A stretch of 64,000 nucleotides of DNA from Rhizobium sullae (GTDB lineage Bacteria; Pseudomonadota; Alphaproteobacteria; Rhizobiales; Rhizobiaceae). Made by a program: the position numbers and the translations under genes. The notes under the pieces were generated by a model. It was not told the DNA's origin. It searched no databases and was given only the letters and a program-made list of their open reading frames with translations. Position 1 is the stretch's first letter. Each line of letters opens with the position of its first letter. Shown in pieces: positions 9,057 to 19,003 of this stretch. The stretch is taken from positions 88,165-152,164 of the forward strand of contig NZ_FWER01000016.1 of assembly GCF_900169785.1 (NCBI RefSeq), written 5' to 3'.

Positions 9057-9953
9057 ATGATGACAGAAAAACTAGATCAGCTCCGGAACATCATTCTCAG
9101 CGAGTATCCGGACTTGGCTGCATCGACGTTCGAACTCGCGCCGGTAGGCTGGGATTCGATTGCCGTCGATGTGGATGACCGGCTGATCTTCAAGTTTCCC
9201 CGCCATGAGGTCGCGCAAAAGGCGCTTGTGAGGGAAGCCGCGCTGCTTGCCGTTGTCCGGCCCAGGGTCTCAATGGCCGTCCCCGACCTGCGCATTTTCG
9301 AGAAAAGTGGGTCGCTGTTTTCCCTGCACGAGAAGCTGAAGGGCGAACATTTGCTCACGGCCGAATATGACAAGCTGCCGAAGGATGCGCGGCAGCGCCT
9401 TGGCGATGATCTGGGCCAGTTTTACGCCGAGCTTCACCGGCTCGACAGCGAGCGGATGGCGGACGCCGGCGCCGCGCCAGTCGGCGCATGGCAAAGCCCC
9501 GCAACAGTTCGCGAGAAAGCCGTGCCGGCGCTTCCCTCCGAGCTTCGTTCCGTGGCGGAGGATATCATCGCGGGTTTCGAGCGACTTCCGCCCGATCCGC
9601 ACGGACAGACCTACGGCTTTTTCGACGGCCATGGATGGAACATGGCATTCGACCATGCGCGCAGCCGCCTCAACGGCATCTACGATTTCGCCGATTCCGG
9701 CTTCGGTCCGGTCCACCAGGAGTTCATCTATTCGAACCTCATATCGCCGGATCTCACAGAGCGGATCGTGGCTGCTTATGAGAGAACATCGGGCCTGACG
9801 CTCGACCTGCGCCGCATCGAAATCCTCACCGGCTTTCACCGGTTGTCGGAACTGGCGGAGCTTCCGGAGGATTGCCGGCACACGCCGGCCATGACCTACC
9901 ATGCCGTGGCATGGCTCGAGGACGTGTCAGGCAGCGGGTTCACTGCGAGCTAG
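9057..9953 (+). CDS. Aminoglycoside phosphotransferase (APH)-family kinase-like protein
   Basis: 298 residues with the APH/choline-kinase fold. The nucleotide-binding lysine is likely in LIFKFPRHE (near 43-51). The catalytic loop is FFDGHGWNMAF with Asp190 and Asn195 at the usual D-x4-N spacing, though the normal HGD is FFD. The metal motif IYDFADSGFG is at 208-217. The small-molecule substrate is unknown, and antibiotic resistance should not be assumed from the family name. Two adjacent ATGs (9057, 9060) follow AAAGG. It lies 89 bases after the cyclase gene, same direction. Confidence 0.75.
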   Translation: MMTEKLDQLRNIILSEYPDLAASTFELAPVGWDSIAVDVDDRLIFKFPRHEVAQKALVREAALLAVVRPRVSMAVPDLRIFEKSGSLFSLHEKLKGEHLLTAEYDKLPKDARQRLGDDLGQFYAELHRLDSERMADAGAAPVGAWQSPATVREKAVPALPSELRSVAEDIIAGFERLPPDPHGQTYGFFDGHGWNMAFDHARSRLNGIYDFADSGFGPVHQEFIYSNLISPDLTERIVAAYERTSGLTLDLRRIEILTGFHRLSELAELPEDCRHTPAMTYHAVAWLEDVSGSGFTAS

Positions 9954-9980
9954 TGTGCGGGAGAGGCGGCGGCGACGATG

Positions 9981-10979
9981 TCAGTCAACGGACCCAAAGA
10001 ACCGGGCCGCGATGCTGGCGACTTCGTCGTGAATGGACCGCCGGTCGACGCCGTCGGCATCCGTAAAAATGTCCGGTGCGAGTTTCCTCCCTTGCGGCGT
10101 CGGTTCCGGCACAAAGACGTAATGGTCGATTCCGCCTTTCAGAATATCCAGCCAAGCGCCCGGTAGATGGCTGTGCAGCCAGCCGCAGCACTCCTCCGCA
10201 GGTGCAATGGTGTCCGCATCGCCGCCGATAATTCGAACCGGCTTTGTGACCCGCTTCAGGCTCTCGGCCAAAAAGCCCAACACCGAGCGGCCCGGCGCAA
10301 GGACAAGGGCAGCATCAAATCGAGGGTCGCTGTAGTCCTTCGATCTACGATCCCACGACGCGCGAAAGACCTCGCTGCGCTCCAGCAAGGGAGCTATGTG
10401 GTCCGCCAGATCGGGAAACTCCCTCGGTCCGCGACGCGGGCCTTTGATCGGGTTTGCAGATTCAAACTGGGAGTAAGCCACGCGTGCGCCCATCAACAAC
10501 ATCGCCGTGTAGGCACCGGCGGAAAAACCGGCAACGAATGCACGAGCGCTGACCGTTCCGCCCAGTTGCCTTCGCCAGCCGTGATCGTCGAGCATTGCAC
10601 GTAGGTCGCTTGCCCGTTCCCAAAGGCAGAGGAAGCCTTCCGGCCTATAGGGTTCGGCACCGGTGTGGCCGTGGTGATTGACCGCAAGGGCAACGAAGCC
10701 CCGCTGTGCTAGGCGATGGGCCAGCCATTCAAGACCGGCGGCAACTCCCCCGCTACCATGAGAGAGGAGCACGAGGGGACGAGGCGTCGTTGCCGGCTTA
10801 AGAGCCGCATCAGGCGCAACGGGCTCCATCTGAAACCAGGATGGGTCAGATACGGGCAACTCGATTGCGGCATCATCTGCAGGATACCAAGCCACCCAGG
10901 AAAGTGGCCGGGGGCCGGTACCGGCCCAATTCGTCCTGTTCTCATCAAAGCAGAGGCCTTCCGCGAAGCCGACCGGCAT
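9981..10979 (-). CDS. Alpha/beta hydrolase (dienelactone hydrolase/PAF-acetylhydrolase-like)
   Basis: 332 residues with an alpha/beta hydrolase core. The oxyanion strand is VLLSHGSGGVAAG (70-82), and the nucleophile elbow AGFSAGAYTA has Ser153. A later Asp (GGDADTIAPAEE) and a His near DHYVFVPEP complete a plausible triad. There is no signal peptide, so it is probably cytosolic. GGAG lies 7 bases before ATG. Substrate unknown. It converges on the APH-like gene with only 27 bases between the stops. Confidence 0.8.
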   Translation of the reverse strand: MPVGFAEGLCFDENRTNWAGTGPRPLSWVAWYPADDAAIELPVSDPSWFQMEPVAPDAALKPATTPRPLVLLSHGSGGVAAGLEWLAHRLAQRGFVALAVNHHGHTGAEPYRPEGFLCLWERASDLRAMLDDHGWRRQLGGTVSARAFVAGFSAGAYTAMLLMGARVAYSQFESANPIKGPRRGPREFPDLADHIAPLLERSEVFRASWDRRSKDYSDPRFDAALVLAPGRSVLGFLAESLKRVTKPVRIIGGDADTIAPAEECCGWLHSHLPGAWLDILKGGIDHYVFVPEPTPQGRKLAPDIFTDADGVDRRSIHDEVASIAARFFGSVD

Positions 10980-11011
10980 ATGATTGCTCCAAATTCAGGA
11001 AGCGATATGGC

Positions 11012-12259
11012 TCAGCTTTGTTTCGAAAACAGCGACGCGAGGCTTGGGCGCGGAGAGGGCGGATTTTTCAGGCGCGGTACGACGACGAGGCGCTTGACTT
11101 CGCCGCGCTTGAAGGCGGCGAGGAAGCGGCGGTAGTCCTTGAACGAGATGCAGCCGTTGGAATCGCCGCGCTTGCCGAGCAGATAGGTGTGGGCGAGCAG
11201 GCCGACGCGTCCGTGGATCTTCTGCGGGCCGCCGACGGGATGGAGGCGGATCGCCTCGACGCCGTGGAACAGGGCTTCGCGCATGGCAAGGTCATAGGTG
11301 TGCGGTGGTGTTGGCCCGCGCATTTTCTTGTCGGCATAGCGCGGCTTGTCGCGCATGGCGCCGAGGCCGGAATGGGCTTCGAGCTTTTCGCCGTTCGGCA
11401 GATAGACGACGCTGGCCTCGATATCGTAGATCGCCACGCCATTGCGGGCGCTCGGCATCAACGCCGGCTTGGCGAATGCCGGCATCTCCTCGTCGTCATC
11501 CTCCGTTTTCGCATAGGCAAGGGCCGGTTCGGCGTCGCGCGCGTCGATCTTCGGCTTGCCGGGGCGTGCCATCGGCAGCGGAATGTCCGTGCCAGGTGCC
11601 AGAACGAGGCCGAAAGGTTCGTCAGGCGTTGCCGTTTTGGCGGAAGCGGTTTCGAAGGGAGCGGCGGCGGGTATCGGCTGGGCGGAAGGGAGCGTTGTCG
11701 CAAGCGCGAGGCTTGACGCCGGTTCAACGGGCTTGGCGGAGGCGGTCTGGATCGAATAGTCGGGTGCCGGAAGGGCAGCAGGTGCTGTGACCGCCGGAAC
11801 GGGTGCGGCGCTTGCAAGCACCAGCGCCTGCTGTTTCAGGGCGGAAGCCATCTCGGCGCCGTTGTTGCGCTTTGCGAGCAGCGACAGGCCGCGGCGCTGC
11901 ATGAGAGTGACCATAGCCTTGGGGGATTTCGGCGTAGCCTCGGCGACCATGCGGTCCGAAACCGTCGTCTGGCCGGGCAGGCGCGAGAACTTGCTGACAC
12001 GGATCAGGGGATGCGAGCGAGTGGCTGCAGGCGAAACTGGCTTTTGAGCGATTGCGACATCGGCGATCATGGCGGCGGCCGGTGGCTGCGGCGTGGCGGA
12101 GGTGTGCATTGCCGCGATCGACGCGATGATCCAGGCCGACGCAGCGACTGCGATACCAATTGCGGCGGCTCCGGAGATGAGCCGGTAGGGTCTGGCCGAG
12201 CGAAAAAAAGCCCAGCCGAAAGGGTTGACGCTTTCACGCGCCTCAACAGCAAACGCCAT
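11012..12259 (-). CDS. DUF2778 domain protein (L,D-transpeptidase-like), membrane anchored
   Basis: 415 residues. A transmembrane helix near 30-50 is followed by a long low-complexity Ala/Pro-rich region to about 280. The C-terminal domain carries VYLPNGEKLEAHSG, the segment GRVGLLAHTYLLG, and RGDSNGCISFKDY with a conserved Cys370. This arrangement resembles the S-x-G-C of YkuD-type transpeptidases and is the DUF2778 signature. The catalytic domain would be periplasmic, which fits a role on peptidoglycan, but activity is inferred. Single gene. Confidence 0.82.
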   Translation of the reverse strand: MAFAVEARESVNPFGWAFFRSARPYRLISGAAAIGIAVAASAWIIASIAAMHTSATPQPPAAAMIADVAIAQKPVSPAATRSHPLIRVSKFSRLPGQTTVSDRMVAEATPKSPKAMVTLMQRRGLSLLAKRNNGAEMASALKQQALVLASAAPVPAVTAPAALPAPDYSIQTASAKPVEPASSLALATTLPSAQPIPAAAPFETASAKTATPDEPFGLVLAPGTDIPLPMARPGKPKIDARDAEPALAYAKTEDDDEEMPAFAKPALMPSARNGVAIYDIEASVVYLPNGEKLEAHSGLGAMRDKPRYADKKMRGPTPPHTYDLAMREALFHGVEAIRLHPVGGPQKIHGRVGLLAHTYLLGKRGDSNGCISFKDYRRFLAAFKRGEVKRLVVVPRLKNPPSPRPSLASLFSKQS

Positions 12260-12559
12260 ACTACTCGGTTTCCCAACGCGTCACATTACCGGCGGCTTAC
12301 GCGGAACGCCCCTTGCCGGAGCCGGTAATGAAGCAAGAGGGCCAAATTGAGGCTCGCTGCGACTTGCCGACTGTCCGGAAGCATGACGCACTATGGTAAC
12401 TAATTCCTTTACGGGATGATCGGCGCTCGCCGAAATGGCACGGGCGATCACTCGCTGTCGGCTAGGTGCCTTCGATTTAGAATATTAGCAATACGTGTAA
12501 TTCGTTCCATCTTCTGCTATGGTTCGGCCGTGACTGATGGCTCAATTTGGGGGGAACCA

Positions 12560-13582
12560 ATGTCTTCATTAGATGATATGGCCAAGAGCGAAGTCTCTCC
12601 GGCGCTGCTGGTTGATGCCATGTTCGCATTCCAAAAGACGGCTGCGATCAAAGCGGCAATAGAACTCGATCTGTTCACGATGATCGGCAGCGAAGCCCGC
12701 ACCGCCGGATCGCTCGCCGCTGAAGCAGGGAGTGCCGAACGCGGATTGCGCATTCTCTGCGACTTTCTGGTTATTGCCGGTTTCCTGATGAAGAGCGGCG
12801 AAAGCTATGCACTGACACCCTCAAGCCAAGTGTTCCTTGATCGGCGTTCGCCGGCTTTCATGGGCACTGCGATCGAGTTTCTGGCCTCGCCGGAGATGCT
12901 GACTCTGTTCCTGGACGACCCGGCTGCTTGCGTGCGCAACGGAGGTGCGGTCGGTCTGGCGAACGTGGCGCCGGACAATCCCGTTTGGGTGAGATTTGCG
13001 CGGGCCATGGGTATGTTCACCGGCGCCAGCGCTCAAGGATTGGCATCGGAAGTCGCCGGATGGCCGAAGCCGCCGGCCAAGGTGCTGGACGTTGCCGCAG
13101 GCCCTGGGCGCTTCGGGATCGAGATCGCGAAGGTGGCGTCATCGGCCAGGATCGTCGCTCTGGATTGGAAACCGGTCCTTGCCGTGACCGAGGAGAATGC
13201 AAGGAATGCAGATGTGGCTGACCGTTTCAGTTTCTTGCCGGGCAGCGCTTTCGATGTGGACTGGGGCACGGGTTACGACCTGGTGCTGCTGCCGAACTTT
13301 CTTCATCACTTCGACAAGGACGGCTGCGTCACGCTTTTGAAGAAGGCACGGGCGAGCCTGGTGCCGGAGGGCCGGGTTGCTGTCGTCGAGTTCGTCCCGA
13401 ACGAGGACCGGGTGTCTCCCGAATTCCCCGCCGCTTTTGCCTGGGTGATGCTGGCCACGACGCCAACGGGCGACGCCTATACGGAGCGGGAGCTTGCCGA
13501 TATGGCAAGGCTTGCCGGTTTCAGCACCGCCGCGAGCAAGCCGCTGCCGCCGACGCCGGCAAGCCTGATGTTCTTTAAGTGA
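12560..13582 (+). CDS. SAM-dependent methyltransferase, dimerising O-methyltransferase type
   Basis: 340 residues. An N-terminal winged-helix dimerisation region (about 15-95, ALLVDAMFAFQKTAAIKAAIELDLF) is followed by a class I methyltransferase domain with SAM motif VLDVAAGPGRFG (175-186), acidic strand VALDWKP, and LLPNFLHHFDKDG further on. The architecture is that of acetylserotonin/hydroxyindole-type O-methyltransferases (Methyltransf_2), though many bacterial members have other substrates. I start at 12560, after GGGGGAACCA, because the upstream open residues do not resemble the family. It converges with phaC. Confidence 0.82.
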   Translation: MSSLDDMAKSEVSPALLVDAMFAFQKTAAIKAAIELDLFTMIGSEARTAGSLAAEAGSAERGLRILCDFLVIAGFLMKSGESYALTPSSQVFLDRRSPAFMGTAIEFLASPEMLTLFLDDPAACVRNGGAVGLANVAPDNPVWVRFARAMGMFTGASAQGLASEVAGWPKPPAKVLDVAAGPGRFGIEIAKVASSARIVALDWKPVLAVTEENARNADVADRFSFLPGSAFDVDWGTGYDLVLLPNFLHHFDKDGCVTLLKKARASLVPEGRVAVVEFVPNEDRVSPEFPAAFAWVMLATTPTGDAYTERELADMARLAGFSTAASKPLPPTPASLMFFK

Positions 13583-13612
13583 TATTTTACCGGGCCGCGC
13601 GCGATATCGGGT

Positions 13613-15448
13613 TCAGGCCCGCGCCATGACATAGCTGCCCGGTGCTTCCTCGATGGCGTTGAGCGCCGTGCCGCCGGGTTTGCGCGCGGGCACGCGTTTG
13701 GCATCCTTGGCTTCGATCCAGGCCTGCCAGTGCGGCCACCAAGAGCCCGGATTTTCCTCGGCCTTGGCAAGCCAGGTGTCGTAATCGCCCCTGGTCGGGC
13801 CGCCGGTCCAGAACTGGTACTTCTTCTTGTCGGGCGGGTTGACGACGCCGGCGATGTGGCCGGAGCCAGCCAGCACGAAATCGACTTTTCCGCCGAAGAA
13901 CCGGCTGCCGAGGAAGACGGAATTCGCAGGAGCGATATGGTCTTCGCGGGTCGCGAGATTGTAGACCGGGATCTTCACGTCCTTCAGCGACACGGTCTTG
14001 CCGTCGAGCATCATCTCGCCAGCGGTGAGCGCGTTCCTGAGATAGCAGTTACGCAGGTAGAAGGCGTGGTTGGCGGCCGCCATGCGGGTGGAATCGGCAT
14101 TCCAGAAAAGCAGGTCGAAGGGCATCGGCATTTCGCCCTTCAGATAGTTGTTGACGAAATAGGGCCAGATCAGTTCGGAGGCGCGCAGCATGTTGAAAGC
14201 CGTCGCCATCTTCGAGCCGTCGAGATAGCCGGTTGCCTGCATATGCGCCTCGAGCGCTTCCAGCTGTTCCTCGTCGACGAAGACCTTGAGGTCTCCCGCA
14301 TGGGCGAAATCGACCTGTGTGGTGAATAGCGTCGCGGTCTTGATGCGCTTGTTTTTCTCCTTGGCGTGCAGCGCCAATGTTGCCGCAAGCAGCGTGCCGC
14401 CGACGCAGTAGCCGACGCTATTCACGTCCTTTTCGTCCGTCGCCTTCTCGATCGTTTCCAGCGCGAAATCGATGCCCTCGCGGGCATAGGCCGTCCAGTC
14501 CTTCCCGGCATGGCGGGCATCGGGGTTCACCCAGGAGATGACGAAGACCGTATGGCCCTGGTCGACGCACCATTTGATGAAGGATTTCTGCGGGTTGAGA
14601 TCGAGAATGTAGAATTTGTTGATCCACGGCGGGCAGATGAGGAGGGGGCGCTTCAGCACCGTATCCGTGGACGCTTCGTACTGGATGATCTGGCAGATGT
14701 CGTTCTGGGCGATCACCTTGCCGGGGGTCAGCGCCATGTCCCGGCCGACCGCGAATTTGGTCATGTCGGTCTGACGCATTTTCAGGTCTCCGCCGCCCGC
14801 CGCGATGTCCTCGGCCAGCATCTTCATGCCGCGCACCAGGTTTTCGCCGCTCGTCGCAATTGTTTCGCGGTAGAGCTGCGGGTTGGTTACGACGAAGTTA
14901 GCCGGTGAAAGGGCGGCGGTGATCTGCTTCACGTAGAAGCTCGCCTTGTGTTTCGTGTGCTCGTCGAGCCCTTCGGTCTGGGCGACGATTTTCTCTGCCC
15001 AGTCGGCGGTGGTGAAATAGACCTGGCGCAGGAAATCGAAGAAGGGGTTCTTCTGCCAGTCGGCATCGGAAAAGCGCTTGTCCTTGCGCTCCGGCTCGGG
15101 TTCCGGGTCCTCGCCCTGCAAGCGTTGCATCGAGCGCATCCAGACGCCGAAATAGCTGCTCATCAGCTGGGTTTGCGCCTCGAACGTCCGGCGCGGGTCG
15201 GACATCCAGTATTCGGTGACCTTGGAGAGCGTCTTGACCATGTCGGTCATTGGCGCGGCGAGCCGGTCGTTGATTTCCCCGCTCTCACGCGGCGCAAGCC
15301 AGGCGGAGGCCGCCTTGCCGAGGTTTTCCAGCGCGCGGGCAATGTTCACCGCCATCGCCTCCGGATCCTTCAACAGGTAGGGATCAAGATTCGGTTCGAA
15401 GCCCGGGGTTTTCGTCTTTCCGGTATCTTTCTGCTTGCTGTCGGTCAC
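13613..15448 (-). CDS. phaC: Class I poly(R)-hydroxyalkanoic acid synthase
   Basis: Polymerises (R)-3-hydroxyacyl-CoA into PHA/PHB granules. 611 residues. The N-terminal PhaC domain precedes an alpha/beta hydrolase core. The lipase-like box is GYCVGG with catalytic Cys348. Asp in the TREDHIAP region and His in GSGHIAGVVNPP complete the triad. The start is a GTG at 15448 (protein begins VTDSKQKDTGK), chosen because GGAGGAG lies 6 bases upstream. It is divergent from the lipoprotein gene and shows no phasin or phaAB next to it. Confidence 0.93.
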   Translation of the reverse strand: MTDSKQKDTGKTKTPGFEPNLDPYLLKDPEAMAVNIARALENLGKAASAWLAPRESGEINDRLAAPMTDMVKTLSKVTEYWMSDPRRTFEAQTQLMSSYFGVWMRSMQRLQGEDPEPEPERKDKRFSDADWQKNPFFDFLRQVYFTTADWAEKIVAQTEGLDEHTKHKASFYVKQITAALSPANFVVTNPQLYRETIATSGENLVRGMKMLAEDIAAGGGDLKMRQTDMTKFAVGRDMALTPGKVIAQNDICQIIQYEASTDTVLKRPLLICPPWINKFYILDLNPQKSFIKWCVDQGHTVFVISWVNPDARHAGKDWTAYAREGIDFALETIEKATDEKDVNSVGYCVGGTLLAATLALHAKEKNKRIKTATLFTTQVDFAHAGDLKVFVDEEQLEALEAHMQATGYLDGSKMATAFNMLRASELIWPYFVNNYLKGEMPMPFDLLFWNADSTRMAAANHAFYLRNCYLRNALTAGEMMLDGKTVSLKDVKIPVYNLATREDHIAPANSVFLGSRFFGGKVDFVLAGSGHIAGVVNPPDKKKYQFWTGGPTRGDYDTWLAKAEENPGSWWPHWQAWIEAKDAKRVPARKPGGTALNAIEEAPGSYVMARA

Positions 15449-15603
15449 GTATCTCCTCCGGCGGCAGCAATCCTCGTGCAAATTCAGTTGTACATCGTGC
15501 CGGATCGATAAAACAAGTTCAACGCAACGGCACTCGTGCTATTGCTTTGTCGGTGCGACAAATTTAACAGTCGGTGAGGCTTCAGCGTTTTGGAAGGTCT
15601 GGC

Positions 15604-16020
15604 ATGACGACGAACGGCATCTTTGGCATCGTACTCGCAACCCGCATGGCCCTCGTTGCCGCGGCCGCAGCGATGACGCTTGCCGGATGCACATTGACGC
15701 CGGAGCAGAAGGCGGCCGCCGCGGCGCGGCGCGCGCCTCCGACGGCAGTCGTCATGACCCCGACCAAGGGCGAGGAGCCGGCACAAAGCGGCCTTGCTCA
15801 TTATCCGGACGGCTATCCGAGCTTCGGCGCGCCGCTGACGGCGGCAAACGTCCAGATGAGTAACGAGGAAGCCGCAAGCCTGGGGCAGAAGCTTTCGGCA
15901 CTCCGCGTCCAGCGCGACGCCGGCGCGATTTCGGAAGCCGAGTATCAGCGGCGGGTCGCTGAATACCGCAAGCTTGCCGCCGAGCACGGCACAGACGCGC
16001 TCTCTGCAATCGGCAATTAA
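15604..16020 (+). CDS. Small lipoprotein with SHOCT-like C-terminus
   Basis: 138 residues from the ATG at 15604, which has GGAAGG upstream. The signal sequence ends in a lipobox (TLAGC), so the mature protein should be lipidated and sit in the envelope. The middle is Ala/Pro-rich. The last 40 residues (QKLSALRVQRDAGAISEAEY) have the pattern of short C-terminal (SHOCT) oligomerisation domains. Function unknown. It precedes the aatB/hom genes but is separated by 220 bases. Confidence 0.7.
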   Translation: MTTNGIFGIVLATRMALVAAAAAMTLAGCTLTPEQKAAAAARRAPPTAVVMTPTKGEEPAQSGLAHYPDGYPSFGAPLTAANVQMSNEEAASLGQKLSALRVQRDAGAISEAEYQRRVAEYRKLAAEHGTDALSAIGN

Positions 16021-16242
16021 GCCTTGCCTTTCAGGCGATTTGGACGCAAAGCCTTCCGCAGCTGGCGGGAGACGCAATTTTCCCGATAATATGCGTCTGT
16101 CGCGGCCTTTCGTCAAAGATTCGCCGCGGGACGAAAGTCTGATGAATACGGCGCTCGCGATTCTGAAGTTCGTGTCGCAGGCAGCCGTGAACAAACGAAC
16201 TTCGAGCGCGGTCACAGTGGCCGCATTTCCATGGGGAAAGAG

Positions 16243-17460
16243 ATGGAAGAGTTTCACAAAGTCCGGCGTTTGCCGCCTTACGTTTTCGAACAGGTCAACC
16301 GTTTGAAAGCGAGCGCGCGAGCGGGCGGCGCCGACATCATCGATCTCGGCATGGGAAACCCTGATCTCCCCACTCCAAAGGCGATCGTCGACAAGCTGTG
16401 CGAGGTCGTCCAGGATCCGCGCACGCACCGTTACTCCTCCTCCAAGGGCATTCCGGGCCTTCGCCGCGCGCAGGCCGCCTATTACGCCCGCCGCTTCGGC
16501 GTAAAGCTCAATCCGGATACGCAGGTCGTTGCGACCCTTGGTTCGAAGGAAGGCTTTGCCAACATGGCGCAGGCGATCACCGCGCCGGGCGACGTCATTC
16601 TCTGCCCGAATCCGACCTATCCGATCCATGCCTTCGGCTTCCTGATGGCGGGCGGCGTGATCCGTTCGATCCCGGTCGAGCCGGACGAGAACTTCTTCCA
16701 GCCGCTGGAGCGGGCCGTGCGCCATTCGATCCCGAAGCCCTTGGCGCTGGTTCTCAACTATCCGTCCAATCCGACGGCCTTCGTCGCAACGCTCGACTTC
16801 TACAAGGATGTCGTCGCTTTCGCGAAGAAGCATGACATCATCGTGCTCTCGGACCTCGCCTATTCGGAAATCTATTTCAATGGCGAGCCGCCTCCGTCGG
16901 TGCTTCAGGTTCCGGGTGCGATGGACGTCACCGTCGAGTTCACCTCGATGTCGAAGACCTTCTCGATGCCCGGTTGGCGCATGGGCTTTGCGGTCGGCAA
17001 CGAGCGGCTGATCGCAGCCCTGACGCGCGTCAAGTCCTACCTCGACTATGGCGCCTTCACGCCCATCCAGGTGGCGGCGACGCATGCGCTGAACGGCGAC
17101 GGCTCGGACATCGCGGAAGTGCGCAACGTCTACAAGCGCCGCCGCGACGTGATGGTGGAGAGCTTCGGCAAGGCCGGTTTCGACGTGCCGCCGCCGGCAG
17201 CGACGATGTTCGCCTGGGCGAAGATCCCGGAGAAGTTCCGTCATCTCGGCTCGCTGGAATTCTCCAAGCTGCTTGTCGAGAAGGCGGATGTTGCGGTAGC
17301 ACCGGGCGTTGGATTCGGCGAGCAGGGCGATGACTACGTGCGTCTGGCGCTCGTGGAGAACGAGCATCGCATCCGCCAAGCAGCCCGCAACATCAAGAAA
17401 TTCCTGTCGACGGCCGACGAGACGATGCATAACGTCATCTCGCTCAACGCGCATCGCTGA
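16243..17460 (+). CDS. aatB: Pyridoxal-phosphate aminotransferase, AatB type
   Basis: Fold-type I class I/II aminotransferase, 405 residues, acting on aspartate/alanine-type amino acids in rhizobial relatives. The PLP lysine is Lys238 in TSMSKTFSMPGWR. The binding segment LNYPSNPT (171-178) and the aspartate in VLSDLAYSE (201-209) are present. The beginning EEFHKVRRLPPYVFEQVN and the position directly upstream of hom match the gene described as aatB in Sinorhizobium meliloti. I prefer the ATG at 16243 to that at 16231 because GGGGAAAG then sits at proper spacing. Substrate preference is inferred from the neighbours. Confidence 0.85.
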   Translation: MEEFHKVRRLPPYVFEQVNRLKASARAGGADIIDLGMGNPDLPTPKAIVDKLCEVVQDPRTHRYSSSKGIPGLRRAQAAYYARRFGVKLNPDTQVVATLGSKEGFANMAQAITAPGDVILCPNPTYPIHAFGFLMAGGVIRSIPVEPDENFFQPLERAVRHSIPKPLALVLNYPSNPTAFVATLDFYKDVVAFAKKHDIIVLSDLAYSEIYFNGEPPPSVLQVPGAMDVTVEFTSMSKTFSMPGWRMGFAVGNERLIAALTRVKSYLDYGAFTPIQVAATHALNGDGSDIAEVRNVYKRRRDVMVESFGKAGFDVPPPAATMFAWAKIPEKFRHLGSLEFSKLLVEKADVAVAPGVGFGEQGDDYVRLALVENEHRIRQAARNIKKFLSTADETMHNVISLNAHR

Positions 17461-17477
17461 TATCATCACAGTCCAAC

Positions 17478-17501
17478 GGCAGCCGCTTTCGGGCGGCTGC
17501 C
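17478..17501 (+). promoter_or_regulatory. Hairpin between aatB and hom
   Basis: Perfect 9-bp inverted repeat GGCAGCCGC / GCGGCTGCC around a 6-base loop, starting 17 bases after the aatB stop and ending 25 bases before the hom ATG. No T-run follows, so it is not a standard terminator. It may protect the 3' end, attenuate, or set differential expression within an aatB-hom transcript. Confidence 0.6.
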
Positions 17502-17526
17502 TCTCATAAACACGCAGGATCGTTCC

Positions 17527-18849
<1,323 letters not shown>

Positions 18850-19003
18850 GACATCTCGCCATCCGTAGAGGACTGTGACCGAACGGGCGGGCATTCGTGC
18901 GTGTCCACAGCTAACATGAGCCTTTGCGCCCAAAATCGTTGTGTGCTCCGCCAAAGCCAAATAAATCTGCCGATGCGCTCCGGTCTCGGGGTGGTGACAA
19001 GCG

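Noticed and set aside
7995..9953. 652-codon plus-strand frame joining the cyclase region to the APH-like gene
   Set aside because: Its first 350 codons are a shadow in another frame of the cyclase gene. Only the part from 9057 is a real protein.
9057..9953. Reading the APH-family gene as an antibiotic resistance gene
   Set aside because: The catalytic loop is divergent (FFD for HGD) and nothing nearby suggests resistance. The family includes many unrelated kinases.
18850..19003. Possible loss of glpX between hom and recJ
   Set aside because: I recall glpX at this place in related genomes, but the 154 bases hold no recognisable glpX fragment and I cannot confirm the comparison without a search.
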